Source: an uncultured Oscillospiraceae bacterium
GTDB taxonomy: Bacteria; Bacillota; Clostridia; Oscillospirales; Oscillospiraceae
Assembly (NCBI GenBank): GCA_934569195.1
Contig: CAKTKB010000004.1
Span: forward strand, 1 to 27,901
Direction of reading: 5' to 3'
Length of the DNA stretch: 27,901 nt
Positions 7,784-16,393 of the stretch are shown one piece after another. Position 1 is the stretch's first letter, and every line of letters begins with the position of its first letter. The position numbers and the translations under genes are program-made. The notes under the pieces were generated by a model. That model searched no databases, had not been told where the DNA came from, and was given only the letters and a program-made list of their open reading frames with translations.

Positions 7784-9590
7784 GAGGCTCACTTCCTTCC
7801 TGATAATATTGGCTTTGCACGGTAAAGAGCTTGGCGTACCCGCCGCCCTTTGCCAGAAGATCGGTGTGGGTGCCTTCCTCCGCAATGCGCCCGTCTTCCA
7901 GATAAAGGATACGGTCACAGAACTGGGTGGAGGCAAGCCGGTGCGAAATGAAGAGGGAGGTTTTCCCCTGGGTCATGGCGCTGTACTTCTGATAGATGTC
8001 GTTTTCCGCCAGAGGGTCCAGAGCCGCGGTCGGCTCGTCGAGCACCAGAATCGGCCCGTCCTTATAGAGCGCCCGGGCCAGCATCAGCCGCTGCAGCTGG
8101 CCGCCGGACAGCTCCGTGCCATCCAGATAGACCTTGCGGCCGATGTGGGTGTCGATGCCCTTGGGCATATCGGCAACGGCCTGGGACAGGCCCGCCTTTT
8201 CCAGGCATTGCAGCACCCGCTCCCGGTCCGCACCCATAGGCACCTGGGAGACATTTTCCGCCAGCGTGCTGTCCAGGACGGAAAAATCCTGAAATACGGC
8301 GCTCAGCAGGGCGTAGTAATCCTGCCGGTTAAATTCCCGGATGTCCTGCCCGTTGAGCAGTACGCGGCCCTGGTCCGGATCGAAGAAGCCGCACAGCAGC
8401 TTGACCAGGGTGGTCTTACCGGCGCCGTTCAGACCGACGACGGCCAGCTTTTCCCCGGCGTGTACCGTCAGGTTCATGTGGTGAATGGTGTCGCGGTCTG
8501 CACCGGGGTAGCGGAAGGAGACGTCCTCCAGCCGCAGCTCCCAGCGGTCGGTATGGGGAATCGGTTTCCCGCCGGAGAAACGGAATACCTCCGGATAATC
8601 CAGGTACTCCTGTATCTGGTTGATTTCCATGCATTCGTGGCGAAGGGTGGAAAAGTCGCGCATAATGCCGGTGATCCAGGTGGTGAAGCCGCTGACAGCG
8701 GAAAAATACAGCAGGAAGTCGGAGACGGGCAGACCCTGCCGCAGGGTCATGCGGATCAGATAGAAGTATGCCAGACCGCTGCGGGCGACGGTCAGAAGAA
8801 AGTCTGCCGCGCAGACCGCAATGTAGCGCCGTTCTCTGCGATGCAAAAAGGCCAGGTACAGGGCTGCCGCCCGCTGGGAGACATCCTGCAGCCAGCTGCC
8901 CAGTCCGAAGATACGGATGTCTTTTGCAAGCTTTGTGGAGAACATCTGCTCCTGCACATAGCGCAGAGCGCGCTCATGAGCGCCTTCCTCTTTCCGGTGG
9001 AGGTATTCCCACTGCTGGGTGCTGCGATGGAACAGAAAGCTGACCGTTGCGGTAAGCAGGACGATGAGAAGCAGCAGCGGGTCCATATTCCGCAGGAGAA
9101 TCAGGTAGACCACAAAGCCGGACAGGCTGACAAGCAGGGAGGTCAGGGTCGACCAGATGTTTTCGGAGGCGGCCGCATTGGAGTCGGTGTTGGAGAGGGC
9201 CTGCTCCATCAGCCGCTTGACGGTCGGCTCCAGGGTGCTGGGATAGGAGAGACAGCAGCCCTTTCGGGAAATTTCGGCGATAATGCCGGTACGCACCTCG
9301 ATCTGGCTGGGGAGAATCAGTATTTCCACATACTTTCCCAGCCACTTCAGAGCGAACAGGGCCAGGGTGAAGGCCGCGATGGCTCCCAGAAGAATTTGCA
9401 CGGATACCCGGCGCTCAATCATGGATATGATGGAGGGTACGACGTACAGCTCCGTCAGGTTAGTCAGAAGCTGGGCCGCCGCAATCAGCAGACAATAGAA
9501 GATGGTCCGCGCCCGGTATCGCATGGCACGCTGGAGCATAAAGCCCAGTCCCTGTGCCATGGTGTATTTTTTTGTTTTTGTACTTTCCAT
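7764..9590 (-). CDS. ABC exporter (second pair, upstream subunit)
   Basis: A 608-residue half transporter with a hydrophobic exporter domain (about residues 25-310) and an ATPase domain. Walker A is GLNGAGKT at 386-393, the signature LSGGQ is at 494-498, the catalytic Glu519 lies in LDEPTAALD, and the H-loop His is residue 550. All key residues are present. The ATG at 9590 follows GAGGTGAG at good spacing; an earlier in-frame ATG at 9608 has none. The 20-bp overlap with the next gene suggests coupling and a heterodimer. No clear promoter lies in the short space after the upstream hairpin (9622-9653), so expression may depend on read-through from the kinase gene. Confidence 0.9.
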   Translation of the reverse strand: MESTKTKKYTMAQGLGFMLQRAMRYRARTIFYCLLIAAAQLLTNLTELYVVPSIISMIERRVSVQILLGAIAAFTLALFALKWLGKYVEILILPSQIEVRTGIIAEISRKGCCLSYPSTLEPTVKRLMEQALSNTDSNAAASENIWSTLTSLLVSLSGFVVYLILLRNMDPLLLLIVLLTATVSFLFHRSTQQWEYLHRKEEGAHERALRYVQEQMFSTKLAKDIRIFGLGSWLQDVSQRAAALYLAFLHRRERRYIAVCAADFLLTVARSGLAYFYLIRMTLRQGLPVSDFLLYFSAVSGFTTWITGIMRDFSTLRHECMEINQIQEYLDYPEVFRFSGGKPIPHTDRWELRLEDVSFRYPGADRDTIHHMNLTVHAGEKLAVVGLNGAGKTTLVKLLCGFFDPDQGRVLLNGQDIREFNRQDYYALLSAVFQDFSVLDSTLAENVSQVPMGADRERVLQCLEKAGLSQAVADMPKGIDTHIGRKVYLDGTELSGGQLQRLMLARALYKDGPILVLDEPTAALDPLAENDIYQKYSAMTQGKTSLFISHRLASTQFCDRILYLEDGRIAEEGTHTDLLAKGGGYAKLFTVQSQYYQEGSEPHVQENL

Positions 9591-9616
9591 GTTCTCACCT
9601 CGCAGCATACTCTATC

Positions 9617-9653
9617 ACAAAAATTCGTCCCCGGAGCGCTCCGGGGACGAATT
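9617..9653 (-). terminator. Strong hairpin between kinase and ABC genes
   Basis: Bases 9622-9653 form a perfect 32-bp palindrome (16-bp arms, GC-rich centre). On the minus strand the stem is followed by T residues, the typical form of a terminator. It begins 26 bp after the kinase stop and ends 31 bp before the first ABC start. It either isolates the regulators from the transporters or acts as a partial attenuator. Confidence 0.8.
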
Positions 9654-9679
9654 GCAGAAAAACGGGGATGAACGGGACC

Positions 9680-10342
9680 TCACACCTGTGGGATGAGAAT
9701 TTCCGTGGTGAATGCGCCGTCCTCGCTGTTGCGGCTGAGGTAACCGTCCGCATTCTTGACAATGTCGTCGATTCGCATCAGCCCAAAGCCGTGCCCCTCT
9801 CCCTTGGTGGTGTGAAAGCGTCCGCCCTGCTTTTGCAGCTTTTTCCCGGCGGTCATGTTGGTAAAGGAGATATAAAGCTGGGTATTCTTCATGTCCATGT
9901 ATACCCGGATCAGCCGCTCGTCAGGGGGAAGGGCCTGGCTCGCTTCAATGGCGTTGTCAAACAGGTTCCCCAAAATGCAGCACAGGTCCAGCTCGCGCAT
10001 TTTCAGCTTGACGGGGATATGGGCATCCACCCGGACGGGAATCTGACGGGAGCGGGCAAGGGAAATTTTGCTGTTGAGAATCGCGTCCGCCATGGCGTTT
10101 CCGGTCTTTACCACGGTATCGACGGTGTTCAGGTCCTTGTCCAGCTCGTCGAGATAGGCCCGCAGTGCGGGGAGATCGCCGTTAGCGGCCAGAACCTTCA
10201 TCGTCTGAATGTGGTTGCGGTAATCGTGACGCCACATCCGCATGTTGCGGTACATATTCTCCACTTCCTGATAGTGGGTCTGCACCAGGTCCTGCTGGTA
10301 TGCGGCAATGCGCCGGTTGATTTGTTTGGAAAATAGTGACAT
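9680..10342 (-). CDS. Soluble GHKL-type sensor histidine kinase
   Basis: A 220-residue kinase of the GHKL/SpoOB-like type found beside LytTR regulators. The phospho-acceptor region MWRHDYRNHIQ (about residues 36-46; His39 is the likely site) follows a short coiled N-terminus. The ATPase part has the N-box LGNLFDNAIEA near 144-154 and a GxGFGL-type G-box (GHGFGLMRID). AgrC- or ComD-like relatives carry six or more N-terminal membrane helices; this protein has none and starts almost at the dimerisation helix, so it would act in the cytosol or depend on another membrane protein for input. AGGAGG precedes the ATG. It lies 18 bp after the regulator gene and is followed by a strong hairpin. Confidence 0.85.
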   Translation of the reverse strand: MSLFSKQINRRIAAYQQDLVQTHYQEVENMYRNMRMWRHDYRNHIQTMKVLAANGDLPALRAYLDELDKDLNTVDTVVKTGNAMADAILNSKISLARSRQIPVRVDAHIPVKLKMRELDLCCILGNLFDNAIEASQALPPDERLIRVYMDMKNTQLYISFTNMTAGKKLQKQGGRFHTTKGEGHGFGLMRIDDIVKNADGYLSRNSEDGAFTTEILIPQV

Positions 10343-10360
10343 AATGCGGTCCCTCCTGGG

Positions 10361-11059
10361 TCAGGTCCGGTCGATGATGGCGCGGTTGAGCGAATCGTAA
10401 ACGCCCCGGGGCAGGGGGAGCACCGTTCCGTCCTCCAGGAAAACCTGCGTCCGGGTGGTGCGGCGGACGCAGCCGAGATTCACGATCAGCCCCCGGCCTG
10501 CCCGGAAGAAGCGCTCGTCCAGCTCCTGCTCAAATTCCCGCAGAGGGCGTTTGACGGTGTAATCCTGCCGGGCATGGACGGTTACATAATTCTGCTGAAC
10601 GTCCAGGTAACGGATCTCATGGAAGGGCAGGCGCACCATCTCGCCGGAAACCTCCAGGTTGAGAAAGCGGTCGTTGCTGCGGAGCTTTTCCGCGGCCCGA
10701 TCCAGAACCTGAAACAGCTTGTCCGGATTCACTGGCTTGACCAGATAGTGGAGCGCGGCGACCTCATAGCCCTCGGCGATATAATCGGAATACCCGGTGA
10801 TGAAAATAATCTGCACGGTCGGGTTGACGGCGCGTATCCGTTTGGCCAGGGACACACCGTCCATCGGACCCATCTCAACATCCAGCAGGAGCAGATCGTA
10901 TCGCTTCTCCTCGGCATAGTGAAACAGAAAAGCCTCCGCCGACGGGTACAGCTCCACATGGACGTCCACCCCCCGGTCCGAAGCCCACCGGCACAGAATG
11001 TCCCGGACAAAGGCGGCATCGGTCTGCCGGTCGTCGCAGATTGCTGCGCGATATGCCAT
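10361..11059 (-). CDS. LytTR-family response regulator
   Basis: A 232-residue DNA-binding regulator. The N-terminal receiver domain (about 1-120) has the acidic pair Asp9-Asp10, the phospho-acceptor Asp60 in LLLLDVEMGPMDG and a conserved Lys in LVKPVN. The C-terminal LytTR domain (about 130-232) is recognisable from the HEIRYLDVQQNYVTVH segment. Family members (AgrA, ComE, VirR) activate peptide-signalling, bacteriocin or transport genes. The ATG at 11059 follows GGAGG with a five-base gap. The neighbouring kinase and ABC pair make export genes the likely targets, but no convincing paired LytTR site was found. An extended -10 promoter at 11082-11110 drives it. Confidence 0.9.
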   Translation of the reverse strand: MAYRAAICDDRQTDAAFVRDILCRWASDRGVDVHVELYPSAEAFLFHYAEEKRYDLLLLDVEMGPMDGVSLAKRIRAVNPTVQIIFITGYSDYIAEGYEVAALHYLVKPVNPDKLFQVLDRAAEKLRSNDRFLNLEVSGEMVRLPFHEIRYLDVQQNYVTVHARQDYTVKRPLREFEQELDERFFRAGRGLIVNLGCVRRTTRTQVFLEDGTVLPLPRGVYDSLNRAIIDRT

Positions 11060-11081
11060 CTTACCTCCCCCCTTTTTCTGC

Positions 11082-11110
11082 ATTATAGCATCGGCGGAGG
11101 AGAAATGCAA
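11082..11110 (-). promoter_or_regulatory. Promoter of the LytTR regulator operon
   Basis: On the minus strand, TTGCAT (11105-11110) and TATAAT (11082-11087) are 17 bp apart, with TG one base before the -10. The start codon is 22 bp beyond the -10. Confidence 0.75.
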
Positions 11111-11156
11111 CCGGGTGGGAATTTCGGAAAAAACCCGGACAAATCCAACTTAGCAG

Positions 11157-11185
11157 TTGCGCCGGGGCCGCGGATTTGCTATAAT
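11157..11185 (+). promoter_or_regulatory. Promoter of the gdpP operon
   Basis: TTGCGC (11157-11162) and TATAAT (11180-11185) are 17 bp apart, with an extended -10 TG. It faces away from the LytTR promoter; the two -35 boxes are 46 bp apart. The leader to the GTG start is about 50 nt. Confidence 0.7.
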
Positions 11186-11242
11186 AGCTGATAACCAATT
11201 CTGTCTGCGCAACATGTAAGATGCACCGGGGAGGCGAAACGG

Positions 11243-13219
11243 GTGAATAAAAAACTGGGCCGGCTGCTTCAGCCGGGGATGGGACTGTATTTTGCGGTCA
11301 TGTTCTGCTTCTGTGCGGGGACGCTTCTGGCGGGGCAGTTTCTTCTGGGCGCTGTGGAGACGGCCGCCGCGGCGGGTCTGCTGATTTATTATGAGGTCCA
11401 CAAGACCAATCGCCGCAAGGAGCTGCAGGCATTTATCCAGTCCGCGTCCGCCTCCGTGGATTCCGTGGAGCGAAGAGAAAGCCCGTTCCCCATGGTTCTG
11501 GTGCGCCTGGCGGACGGTACGGCGCTTTGGTCCAACGACAGCTTTACGGCCATTTCCGGCTTCCGTGAGCGGATGCTGGAGCAGAAGATTACGGATTTCC
11601 TGCCGGCATTTTCTACGGACTGGCTGGCGGCCGGGAAGACGGAGTACCCCTATGACGTTACGCTGGATAACCGGCGCTACCGGGTGTACGGCAATACCCT
11701 CCGGGCGGACGACCCGGACGGGACGCTGCTGGGGGTGCTGTATTTCTGCGACCTGACGGAGCTGTATCAGGTCCGGGACGAGTATATCCGTTCCCGTCCT
11801 GTGGTCGCCATCATTCTGGTGGACAACTATGAGGAATTGACCAAAAATCTCACGGAGAGCGCCATTTCCACGCTGAATGCCGGACTCAATGAGACCATAA
11901 CCAAATGGACGGACGCGTTCCATGGACTGCTGCGCCGGTTGGAGCGGAACCGATTCCTGTTCGTATTTGAGAAAAGGGACCTTGCTTGGGCAGTGGAGGA
12001 GAAATTTTCTCTGTTGGAGCAGATTCACAAGGTGACCAATGCCGCGGGACTGGCGGCGACCCTTTCCATGGGCCTGGGCGTGGACGGCGCTTCCTTCGAC
12101 GAAAGCTACAATTTTGCGGCCCTTTCCATTGAGATGGCTCTCAGCCGCGGCGGAGACCAGGCGGTGATTAAGGACCGGTTCAACTTCACCTTCTACGGCG
12201 GCCGCACACAGGAGGCGGATAACCGCAGCAAGGTTCGTTCCCGGGTGATGGCCAATTCTTTGATGGAGCTGATCGGTCAGAGCAGCCAGATCCTGATTAT
12301 GGGGCACAAGACCGCGGATTTGGATGCGGTGGGCGCCGCACTGGGCGTCTGCTGCCTGTGCCGCAAGCGGGGAAAGAAGGCCCATATTGTCCTGGACCTG
12401 GAGCGCAATGCGGCAGGAAAGCTGATTGAGGAGATTCGCCGGGAGCCGGAATACCGGGATGTGTTCATTTCCGGGCAGGATGCCCTGCTCATCAGCGACA
12501 GCCACAGCATTCTGGTGGTGGTAGATACCAATCGCCCGGATCAGGTGGAATGTCAGCCCCTGCTGGAGTCCATCTCCAAGGTCTGCGTGATCGACCACCA
12601 TCGCCGGGCGGCGGACTATATCAGCCCCGTTGTGGTGAACTTCCATGAGCCGTATGCTTCCTCCGCCTCTGAGCTGGTGACGGAGCTGATTCAGTACAGC
12701 GTGGAGAAGCGGGATGTGCTGCCCATTGAGGCGAAGGCCCTGCTGGCCGGTATTTTCCTGGACACCAAGAGCTTCAATGTGCGCACCGGCGAGCGGACCT
12801 TTGAGGATGCCGCGTTCCTGCGCCGCCTGGGCGCAGACCCGGTAGAGGTAAAAAAGCTGCTCCAGAGTGATTTCCAGGACACCATGGCCAAGTACCAGAT
12901 CATCAAGTCGGCGCGGCTGTACCGTCAGGAGATTGCCATCGCCGCGCTGAACAACGGCACCTCCCGCACCCTGGCGGCGCAGGCGGCGGATGAGCTGCTG
13001 AACATATCGGGCATCACGGCATCGTTCGTGCTGTATCCGGACGGCGACCAGGTGATTATTTCCGCCCGCTCCATCGGCGACGCAAATGTGCAGGTCATTC
13101 TGGAGCCTCTGGGCGGCGGCGGCAACGCGGCTACGGCCGGCGCTCAGCTGCGCAACACCACGGTCAAGGATGCGCTGGACGCCTTGATGACGTCTATCAA
13201 CAAATTTTATGAGCCATAA
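11243..13219 (+). CDS. gdpP: Cyclic-di-AMP phosphodiesterase GdpP
   Basis: A 658-residue membrane protein of the GdpP (YybT) family, which hydrolyses c-di-AMP to pApA and so affects cell-wall, potassium and stress physiology. Domain order matches the family: two transmembrane helices (about 10-50), a PAS domain (about 80-160), a degenerate GGDEF domain (about 175-305), then DHH/DHHA1. Catalytic motifs are clear: His355, Asp359 and Asp361 in GHKTADLDAVG, and Asp451-His452-His453 in VIDHHR. The length is typical. The GTG start at 11243 has GGGGAGG eight bases upstream. It is first in a run with rplI and dnaB, a common Firmicute gene order. Confidence 0.95.
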   Translation: MNKKLGRLLQPGMGLYFAVMFCFCAGTLLAGQFLLGAVETAAAAGLLIYYEVHKTNRRKELQAFIQSASASVDSVERRESPFPMVLVRLADGTALWSNDSFTAISGFRERMLEQKITDFLPAFSTDWLAAGKTEYPYDVTLDNRRYRVYGNTLRADDPDGTLLGVLYFCDLTELYQVRDEYIRSRPVVAIILVDNYEELTKNLTESAISTLNAGLNETITKWTDAFHGLLRRLERNRFLFVFEKRDLAWAVEEKFSLLEQIHKVTNAAGLAATLSMGLGVDGASFDESYNFAALSIEMALSRGGDQAVIKDRFNFTFYGGRTQEADNRSKVRSRVMANSLMELIGQSSQILIMGHKTADLDAVGAALGVCCLCRKRGKKAHIVLDLERNAAGKLIEEIRREPEYRDVFISGQDALLISDSHSILVVVDTNRPDQVECQPLLESISKVCVIDHHRRAADYISPVVVNFHEPYASSASELVTELIQYSVEKRDVLPIEAKALLAGIFLDTKSFNVRTGERTFEDAAFLRRLGADPVEVKKLLQSDFQDTMAKYQIIKSARLYRQEIAIAALNNGTSRTLAAQAADELLNISGITASFVLYPDGDQVIISARSIGDANVQVILEPLGGGGNAATAGAQLRNTTVKDALDALMTSINKFYEP

Positions 13220-13252
13220 TCAGATTTCCAGTTGTAAAGGAGTTTACGAGAT

Positions 13253-13699
13253 ATGAAGGTTATTTTACTGCAGGATGTTAAGGGCAAGGGAAAGAAGGGC
13301 CAGCTGCTGGATATTTCCGACGGCTATGCCAGAAACTTCCTCCTGCCCCGGAAGCTGGCCGTGGAGGCTACGCCCGACGCAATCAACACCATGCGTATGA
13401 ACGACAAGGCTGCGGCGGAAAAGGCCGCCCGGGAGAGAGCGGAGGCCATGGAGCTGGGCAAGAAGCTGCGGGAAATGGTGCTCGTGGTGAACGCCAAGGG
13501 CGGCGGCGCCGGACGGCTGTTTGGTTCCGTAACCAACCAGGAAATTGCGGACGCGCTGAAGGCAAAGACCGGAATCGCCCTGGATAAGCGCAAGATCGTG
13601 ATTTCCGACCCCATCAAAAATGTGGGGACGTATACGGTTACCTGCAAGCTGGGGTATGAGATTTCCGCCCCCCTGACGGTGAAGATTGAAGAAGCCTGA
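13253..13699 (+). CDS. rplI: Large ribosomal subunit protein bL9
   Basis: A 148-residue protein of normal bL9 length. The N-terminal rRNA-binding domain has the family signature ([20 protein letters not shown], about residues 13-32), then a long connecting helix rich in Ala, Lys and Glu, and a C-terminal domain with [16 protein letters not shown]. It binds 23S rRNA near the L1 stalk base. AAAGGAG lies 10 bases before the ATG. It sits 33 bp after gdpP and 50 bp before dnaB, with no terminator between, so it is probably co-transcribed. Confidence 0.97.
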   Translation: MKVILLQDVKGKGKKGQLLDISDGYARNFLLPRKLAVEATPDAINTMRMNDKAAAEKAARERAEAMELGKKLREMVLVVNAKGGGAGRLFGSVTNQEIADALKAKTGIALDKRKIVISDPIKNVGTYTVTCKLGYEISAPLTVKIEEA

Positions 13700-13749
13700 G
13701 AGGAAAAACCCGCGCCATTTTGGATGCGGCGGCAGAGAGGAGAGAGAAT

Positions 13750-15087
13750 GTGGATGAAGAACTGATCCCGCGGCAGCAGCCCCAATCGTTGGAGGCGGAG
13801 CAGGCTGTGCTGGGTGCGATCCTCATTGACAGCCGCTGCCTTTCGGACGTGGTGGGCATCGTCAAGCCGGAGGATTTTTACCTCCAGCAAAACCGGGAGA
13901 TTTATGAGACGGTGTATACCATGTTCAATTTCTCCCAGACGATCGACCCGGTGACGGTGCTGGATAAGATGCGGGAGCTGGGCGTTTATCACGACAATTC
14001 CCCTGATTACATCCGTCAGCTTATGGAGATCACGCCGACGGCGGTGAATGCCGCCCGGTATGCCGGAATCGTGCGGGATAAGGCCATGCTTCGTGGCTTG
14101 GCCCAGGCGGCGGACGACATTTCCCAGACGGTGTATTCCCAGGTGGGAACCCCGGCGGAGATTCTGGAGTCGGCGGAGAAAAAAATTTATGCCCTGCGCA
14201 AGGGCGAGCGGGGCGATTCCCTGGAGCATATCGGGACGGTCCTGCACAAGGTGTTTGACCGGCTGACGGAGCTGAGCCAGTCCGATTCTGCCATTCCCGG
14301 CCTTTCGACAGGGCTGCGGGATCTGGATACAAAGATCAACGGCCTGAACAAGTCGGACCTGCTTCTGATCGCTGCCCGCCCTGCCATGGGTAAAACGTCC
14401 TTTGCCCTGAATATTTGCCTGAACGTAGCCAAGAAATATAAGTTTACGGTTGCCTTTTTCTCTCTGGAGATGTCCCGCGAGCAGCTTGCCATGCGGCTGA
14501 TTTCCGGAGAGAGCTATGTGGACAGCCAGAAGCTGGCGACGGGCAAGCTGGACGATGAGGAGTGGACCAAGCTGTGCATGGCCGCTGCGGCTCTGAGCCA
14601 GACGGACATCCGCGTGGACGACAATCCCTCCATCACCGTGGCGGAAATGAATGCAAAATGCCGGCGGGTGGAGAATCTCGGGCTGGTCATCATCGATTAT
14701 CTCCAGCTCATGACCGGCTCCGGCTACGGTAAGGGCGACGGAAACCGTGTCACCGTGGTCGGCGAGATATCCCGCGCCCTGAAGATTATGGCCAAGGAGC
14801 TGAACGTTCCGGTCATTTGTCTGAGTCAGCTGTCCCGCGGACCGGAGAGCCGGACGGATAAGCGTCCGATTCTGTCGGACCTGCGAGAATCCGGCTCTAT
14901 CGAGCAGGACGCCGACTCCGTCATGTTTCTGTACCGGGATGAGTACTATAATCCCAACACGGAGGATAAGAATGTGGCCGAATGTATTGTGGCAAAAAAC
15001 CGGCACGGCGAAACGGGGACGGTAAAGCTGCAATGGCTGCCGCAGTTTACCACCTTTGCCGATCGGGAGTGGAAGCATGCTGAATAG
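13750..15087 (+). CDS. dnaB: Replicative DNA helicase DnaB
   Basis: A 445-residue hexameric replication fork helicase (called DnaC in Bacillus). The N-terminal domain begins IPRQQPQSLEAEQAVLGAIL, as in the family. The RecA-like C-terminal domain carries Walker A (ARPAMGKTSF, Lys215), Walker B in LVIIDYLQLM, and the LSQLSRGPESR and SIEQDADSVMFLYRD segments. No intein interrupts it. The GTG at 13750 is chosen because AGGAG lies seven bases upstream and the length then fits; the in-frame TTG at 13720 would add ten residues without a ribosome site. It overlaps tilS by 11 bp. Confidence 0.96.
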   Translation: MDEELIPRQQPQSLEAEQAVLGAILIDSRCLSDVVGIVKPEDFYLQQNREIYETVYTMFNFSQTIDPVTVLDKMRELGVYHDNSPDYIRQLMEITPTAVNAARYAGIVRDKAMLRGLAQAADDISQTVYSQVGTPAEILESAEKKIYALRKGERGDSLEHIGTVLHKVFDRLTELSQSDSAIPGLSTGLRDLDTKINGLNKSDLLLIAARPAMGKTSFALNICLNVAKKYKFTVAFFSLEMSREQLAMRLISGESYVDSQKLATGKLDDEEWTKLCMAAAALSQTDIRVDDNPSITVAEMNAKCRRVENLGLVIIDYLQLMTGSGYGKGDGNRVTVVGEISRALKIMAKELNVPVICLSQLSRGPESRTDKRPILSDLRESGSIEQDADSVMFLYRDEYYNPNTEDKNVAECIVAKNRHGETGTVKLQWLPQFTTFADREWKHAE

Positions 15088-16360
15088 GCTGGCGTCTTTT
15101 TCCAGAGAATATGGATTGCTGGCTCCCGGGGACAGGGTCTACTGCGCCGTGTCCGGCGGAGCGGACTCCATGGCGCTGCTTTGGGCCATGTATTTGCTGC
15201 AGGAAAAGCTGGGAATCACCCTTGCGGCGGCGCATTTTAACCATCGCCTGCGGGGAGAGGAATCCGACCGGGACGCGCAGTTTGTGTCCGATTTCTGCCG
15301 GGCCTACGGGATTGCCCTGACCATGGGAGAGGGCAGCATCCGACCCGAGGGAAAAGGGCTGGAGGCAGCGGCCAGAAATGCGCGCTATGCCTTTTTGGAG
15401 CAGCTCCCGGGAAAGGTAGCTACTGCCCACACGGCCGACGACAACGCAGAGACGGTCCTGCTGCACCTGATACGCGGGACGGGTCTGCAGGGATTAGGCG
15501 GCATACCGCCGTGCCGGGGGAGGCTGATCCGTCCGATGCTGACGGTGACCCGGGAGCAGGTCATGGACTTCCTGGCGCAATATCACATCCCCCATATAGA
15601 GGATTCCACCAATGCGGAGGATACCTTCCTGCGCAACCGGCTCCGGCATGGGGTGATGCCCCTTTTGAAGGCGGAAAATCCGCGGCTGGCGGAGAACCTG
15701 TCCGCTATGGCCCTGGGCCTGCGGGAGGATGCGGCAGCCCTGCAGGCGTTGACGCCTTCGCCGCAAAGCTGCGGCGTGGCGGCGCTGCGGGAAATGCCGG
15801 CGGCCCTGCGTCGCCGTGCTCTCGGCCGGCTGCTGCGGGAGTCCGGCGTGAAGGAGCCGGAGAAGAACCACATTTATCTGGCGGAGAGCCTGGTTTTTTC
15901 CGAAAAGCCCTCTGCACGGGCGGAATTCCCCGGCGGCGTTGTCCTGCAAAGAAGCTACGGGCAGCTGAGGGCCGCCCCTTCCGAAACGCCTGTGTGCAGC
16001 GAAAGGACGCTGTGCTGCCCCGGCGAAATTCGCTGGGAAGCCCCGGCGTTTTCCATGGAGCTTTCCCGGGCGGACAAACCGCGGCGGGAGAAAACGGATT
16101 TTACCGTTGCGCCGGAGGGAAGACTCCTCCTGCGGGGACGACGGGCGGGGGATACGATTTGCCTGCCGGGAGGCAGGAAATCCCTGAAAAAGCTCTTCAT
16201 TGACAAGAAAATCCCGGCCAACCTGCGCCCCTCCATCCCCGTGCTTTCCGACGAGCGGGGGGTCATCTGGGTTTGGGGGATCGGGCCAAGCGCAGACCGG
16301 ATCGGACAGCCGGACGGCGCCGTGCGGATTCAAATCACGTACCCTCCAGCGGAATGCTGA
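15077..16360 (+). CDS. tilS: tRNA(Ile)-lysidine synthetase TilS
   Basis: A 427-residue enzyme that attaches lysine to C34 of tRNA-Ile(CAU), allowing it to read AUA. The PP-loop SGGADS is at 26-31, with further N-type ATPase motifs THTADDN-like (AHTADDNAET) and the NRLRHGVMPLL segment that closes the catalytic domain. A central substrate-binding domain and the C-terminal TilS domain (about 345-427, with KSLKKLFIDKKIP) are present. The ATG at 15077 lies inside the end of dnaB, implying coupling. The tilS-hpt-ftsH order that follows is conserved across Firmicutes. Confidence 0.95.
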   Translation: MLNRLASFSREYGLLAPGDRVYCAVSGGADSMALLWAMYLLQEKLGITLAAAHFNHRLRGEESDRDAQFVSDFCRAYGIALTMGEGSIRPEGKGLEAAARNARYAFLEQLPGKVATAHTADDNAETVLLHLIRGTGLQGLGGIPPCRGRLIRPMLTVTREQVMDFLAQYHIPHIEDSTNAEDTFLRNRLRHGVMPLLKAENPRLAENLSAMALGLREDAAALQALTPSPQSCGVAALREMPAALRRRALGRLLRESGVKEPEKNHIYLAESLVFSEKPSARAEFPGGVVLQRSYGQLRAAPSETPVCSERTLCCPGEIRWEAPAFSMELSRADKPRREKTDFTVAPEGRLLLRGRRAGDTICLPGGRKSLKKLFIDKKIPANLRPSIPVLSDERGVIWVWGIGPSADRIGQPDGAVRIQITYPPAEC

Positions 16361-16393
16361 TAGAAATATAGATTGCTTACGGGAGGAATTGCT

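Noticed and set aside
5828..9671. Long plus-strand open frames opposite the second ABC pair
   Set aside because: They are antisense shadows of GC-rich coding DNA; the minus-strand frames carry complete ABC motifs.
11150..11165. LytTR binding site around CAGTTGCG
   Set aside because: Only one imperfect half-site is present, with no second copy one helical turn away.
9591..11242. Signal peptide precursor gene near the LytTR/kinase pair
   Set aside because: I looked in the gaps around 9591-9679, 10343-10360 and 11060-11242 for a small ORF with a ribosome site and a double-Gly or AgrD-like peptide and found none.
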